Of a stretch of DNA of 35,839 nucleotides, positions 33,379 to 35,839 are shown piece by piece. The stretch is from Candidatus Izemoplasma sp. (GTDB lineage: Bacteria; Bacillota_I; Bacilli_A; Izemoplasmatales; Izemoplasmataceae): positions 1 to 35,839 of the forward strand of contig JAXKVY010000007.1 in assembly GCA_036172455.1 (NCBI GenBank), in the 5' to 3' direction. Position 1 is the stretch's first letter; every line of letters starts with the position of its first letter. The notes under the pieces were generated by a model that was given only the letters and a program-made list of their open reading frames with translations, was not told the DNA's origin and made no database searches. Position numbers and translations under genes: made by a program.

Positions 33379-35839
33379 TTAATTACCTGCGTCAACAAAT
33401 GTGCGAGAGGCAAAGTCGGTTTCTACTTCACCTTGTCCAGCAACATCATTCAAGTCTGCTTGGGCAGCAACTAAGACTGTGTAACTAGCACCATCAGTAT
33501 GATCGAATCCTACGAAGGTGATTGTCGTCGTGCTATTTTCTGGATTAACGCCTGCGACTTGATCAATATCAACTGTAGCAACTAAGACACCATTTTGATA
33601 TAAGTAAGCTGTCCACTCAGTATCATTAGCAACATTGTCAGTATCATCACCAATTGTGACATCTAAGGTTAAGTCAGGAGTTGAAGTCCATGCACTTGCT
33701 TGTTCTATGGTCACGTCTGGAGTAATTAATTCGATTGTCGTAAATGTGTGGGTATAAACAACACGTTCTGCTATTCCTTCACCTGTTTCATAGGTTCCTG
33801 AGATATCTAATGTGTACTCATAGCCGCTTAATAGATTAAGCATATCAATCGTTGTCACGGTATCTTTACTTACGATGTATGTTCCGACTTGTGTCGCTCC
33901 CTGATAAAGTGTTGCAGTCAAATTACCGGTAATAATATCTTTGTTGTCATCGACAACAATATCAAGAACATTTGACTTTTTAGCTACTGTTTCGTTTTGA
34001 ACAGTGATAATATCTAGGTCTAATGTGGTCTGATTAATTGTATCAAGCACTGAGTTTGTTTGAACGCCTGTACCATTAATTAAGTCATAATCAACACGTA
34101 CTTGAATGTCATATGATGTTTCTGGCAGTAATCCTGTAAAGGAGACAGTGTTTGTCCCATCTATGATACTACTTGAGTTTACTAACGCACCTTCATAAAA
34201 TATCTCTACAATACGATTACCTGTAATGACACCATCTGGGTCTAGTAGTTCTACGGTAATATCAATTTGATTAACATACGTATTATCTACTGTAATAGTA
34301 CCTGATGGCACCGTATAAGATAAGGTTGTTGTAGTAGACTCTGCTAAAGTGTTGGTTTCAATACCTACGCCTTCATTTAAGTTATATGTTCCTTCTACAG
34401 TAACACGATATTCAGTTTCCGTATTGAGTGTTGTGAAGGTAACATTATTAGTTCCAGCAGTAACTGTTTCAGAAGCGATAAGTGTTAACCCATCATAAAC
34501 ATTGGCTGTAAATGTTCCTATACCATCCGGATCGGTTACATTTACTGTAACATCCATATTTTGTTGTTGCGTATCATCTATAACCAAACTAGCGCTTGGT
34601 TCTACTAGCGTTTCAGTAGTATAAATTTCTGAACGCATTATGTAGTCTGAGTAAGTGTTATTTCCGTCTCCATTATCATAATCAGTTTCAAATTCAACAC
34701 GATATTCTAACCCGGACGTTAATCCTGTGAAATTAACCGTTTGTGTAGGTGAACTTATGGTAACACGTGATACCTCGCTATTGTCTTGATATAAAATAGC
34801 TTCTGTTGTTCCATTGATGACGCTATCATCATCAAGAACAGAGACATCAAATGTTATTGATTGATAAGTAGTTGTTGCGTTGTATACGTTAACTTCAGGT
34901 TTCAACTTATTATGCTCAATAAAGAATCCTTCAGCTAGACTAACAGCTGGATGTGGTCCTTCACCGTCTAATAAATTATAATCTGCGACAACTAAAACAG
35001 AATACGATTCTCCATAATCAGCTATATGATTAAAAGTAACTGTAGTCATATTAGTGGTTAAACCGATACTCTCTATTTCAGTCTCGGTATTATCAAATAA
35101 TTTAATTGCAAAATTACCTGTAATGACAGCATCGACGTCACTGATATCTAAATCAACAATAATCCCTTGTTGAGTGACATCAATATCATTAATATTAACT
35201 GACGGTGTTGCATAAGCAATCGTGCTAAATGACGCTTCGTGTATCACGGCATCAATCTGATCACCAGTACCATCACTAAGATTATAATCTCCGATGATAT
35301 GGATATCAAATGCTTGATCTGCTAATAGTCCTGAAATATCAAAATAAATTGTATTGGTTGTAATGTTTTTCTGCGCTTGAACCACACCATCAACGACCAA
35401 CGCAGCTTGAAGTGTCGTATTTAATAAGACATCATCAATATCATTATATGCGAAATCAAACTCAACACTTTCTTTTGTTACGTTTGAATCAGATATTGTG
35501 ATAAGCGGTGTAACTTTAGCAACAGTTGTTGCTGTATTAGTTGCTAAATTAGCTCCTGTTTCTACCGTTTTTCCATCTTCCAAATCGTAATCAGCAATCA
35601 CGTTAATGGTGTATGTTTGATCGCTGAGCAATCCTGTGAACTGAACTGTTTCCGTATTGGTAGAAAGTGCTTTTGTATCAATCAGTGTATTTGCTTCATC
35701 ATAAATTGAGACAGAGCAATTACCTGTAATGACACCATCTGGGTCTAGTAGTTCTACGGTAATATCAATTTGATTAACATACGTATTATCTACTGTAATA
35801 GTACCTGATGGCACCGTATAAGATAAGGTTGTTGTAGTA
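33379..35839 (-). CDS. Giant tandem-repeat surface protein, C-terminal part (cut by window edge)
   Basis: At least 819 residues are in the window and the frame stays open to the right edge, so the start is missing. The visible part consists of about eight tandem beta-sandwich-like units of roughly 95-110 aa. Each starts with a TP/PS-x-T-I-like strand, contains an acidic turn (DPDGVITGN, DDDSVINGT, DVDAVITGN), then a FTGLLxxxxYxIxVxxDYDLxxGxG strand pair. This pattern suggests fibronectin-III/Ig-like stalk domains of an adhesin or S-layer-like protein. No LPXTG motif or C-terminal membrane anchor is seen, as it ends FVDAGN. Composition is rich in Thr, Val, Asp, with very little Cys. Function is not assigned. 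Confidence 0.85.
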   Translation of the reverse strand, partial: TTTTLSYTVPSGTITVDNTYVNQIDITVELLDPDGVITGNCSVSIYDEANTLIDTKALSTNTETVQFTGLLSDQTYTINVIADYDLEDGKTVETGANLATNTATTVAKVTPLITISDSNVTKESVEFDFAYNDIDDVLLNTTLQAALVVDGVVQAQKNITTNTIYFDISGLLADQAFDIHIIGDYNLSDGTGDQIDAVIHEASFSTIAYATPSVNINDIDVTQQGIIVDLDISDVDAVITGNFAIKLFDNTETEIESIGLTTNMTTVTFNHIADYGESYSVLVVADYNLLDGEGPHPAVSLAEGFFIEHNKLKPEVNVYNATTTYQSITFDVSVLDDDSVINGTTEAILYQDNSEVSRVTISSPTQTVNFTGLTSGLEYRVEFETDYDNGDGNNTYSDYIMRSEIYTTETLVEPSASLVIDDTQQQNMDVTVNVTDPDGIGTFTANVYDGLTLIASETVTAGTNNVTFTTLNTETEYRVTVEGTYNLNEGVGIETNTLAESTTTTLSYTVPSGTITVDNTYVNQIDITVELLDPDGVITGNRIVEIFYEGALVNSSSIIDGTNTVSFTGLLPETSYDIQVRVDYDLINGTGVQTNSVLDTINQTTLDLDIITVQNETVAKKSNVLDIVVDDNKDIITGNLTATLYQGATQVGTYIVSKDTVTTIDMLNLLSGYEYTLDISGTYETGEGIAERVVYTHTFTTIELITPDVTIEQASAWTSTPDLTLDVTIGDDTDNVANDTEWTAYLYQNGVLVATVDIDQVAGVNPENSTTTITFVGFDHTDGASYTVLVAAQADLNDVAGQGEVETDFASRTFVDAGN
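34216..34336. repeat. 121-bp exact direct repeat, copy 1
   Basis: Identical to 35719-35839, offset 1503 bp (501 codons, so in frame). It encodes the start of one repeat unit (PSGTITVDNTYVNQ to DGVITGN). Copy 2 reaches the window edge, so the full length could be greater. Confidence 0.97.
35719..35839. repeat. 121-bp exact direct repeat, copy 2 (reaches window edge)
   Basis: Second copy of the block at 34216-34336. Neighbouring repeat units differ strongly at DNA level, so this identity stands out as a recent duplication or gene conversion. Confidence 0.97.

Overview
The window looks like chromosomal DNA from a low-GC, Gram-positive-derived bacterium of the Bacillota/Mycoplasmatota type. Proteins and gene neighbourhoods resemble Bacillus-lineage housekeeping loci: cshB-nfo, infC-rpmI-rplT with a leader attenuator, rsmD-coaD, nadD-nadE and glmS-glmM-glmU. 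The genome is AT-rich, with Shine-Dalgarno sites of the AGGAGG type and promoters close to TTGACA/TATAAT. UGA works as a stop (for example in the ABC permease gene ending at 16602) and tryptophan is UGG, so this is not a UGA=Trp mollicute. A deep-branching wall-less relative such as an Acholeplasma/Izemoplasma-type lineage would fit, but that placement is inference.

Layout. 1-159: edge of an IS3-type insertion sequence. 172-348: small membrane-protein gene with its own promoter and leader hairpin. 551-765: tRNA-Cys with an unusual structured trailer. 785-4538: iron module, feoA-feoB-mbfA, with fur beside it. 4559-6784: rsmD-coaD and an M42 aminopeptidase. 6821-8886: MarR regulator and two multi-pass membrane proteins. 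8944-9160: an unassigned structured small RNA with its own promoter and terminator. 9169-10497: a Wzy/O-antigen-ligase-like membrane protein. 10512-12065: infC-rpmI-rplT behind an L20-type attenuator leader. 12055-16605: the complete UDP-GlcNAc set glmS-glmM-glmU. 16602-19481: an overlapping four-gene cassette encoding a secreted protein, an anchored extracytoplasmic protein, an ABC ATPase and an ABC permease. 19490-23956: nadD-nadE-mnmA-patatin. 24031-26205: plus-strand M42 peptidase plus phosphodiesterase. 26207-29708: hypothetical membrane proteins, DUF402 phosphatase, trmL and queG. 29774-30118: small XRE regulator. 30123-32377: cshB-nfo. 32395-33370: ispH. 33379-35839: the 3' part of a giant tandem-repeat surface protein that runs off the window.

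How the genes work together. FeoAB imports ferrous iron, MbfA probably exports or buffers it, and Fur (with a perfect palindrome over its own start region) probably controls the balance. GlmSMU makes UDP-GlcNAc from fructose-6-phosphate, and with the Wzy-like protein this points to surface glycan synthesis. NadD/NadE finish NAD synthesis. MnmA, TrmL and QueG all modify the tRNA wobble position. IspH ends the MEP isoprenoid route. Nearly all genes lie on the minus strand; the plus-strand genes sit between bidirectional terminators and divergent promoters.

The best candidates for undescribed biology are the standalone RNA at 8944-9124, the secreted-protein/ABC cassette at 16602-19481, the L20 protein with a SAP/Rho-N-like tail, the tRNA-Cys trailer structure, and the repeat protein with an exact in-frame 121-bp duplication 1503 bp apart.
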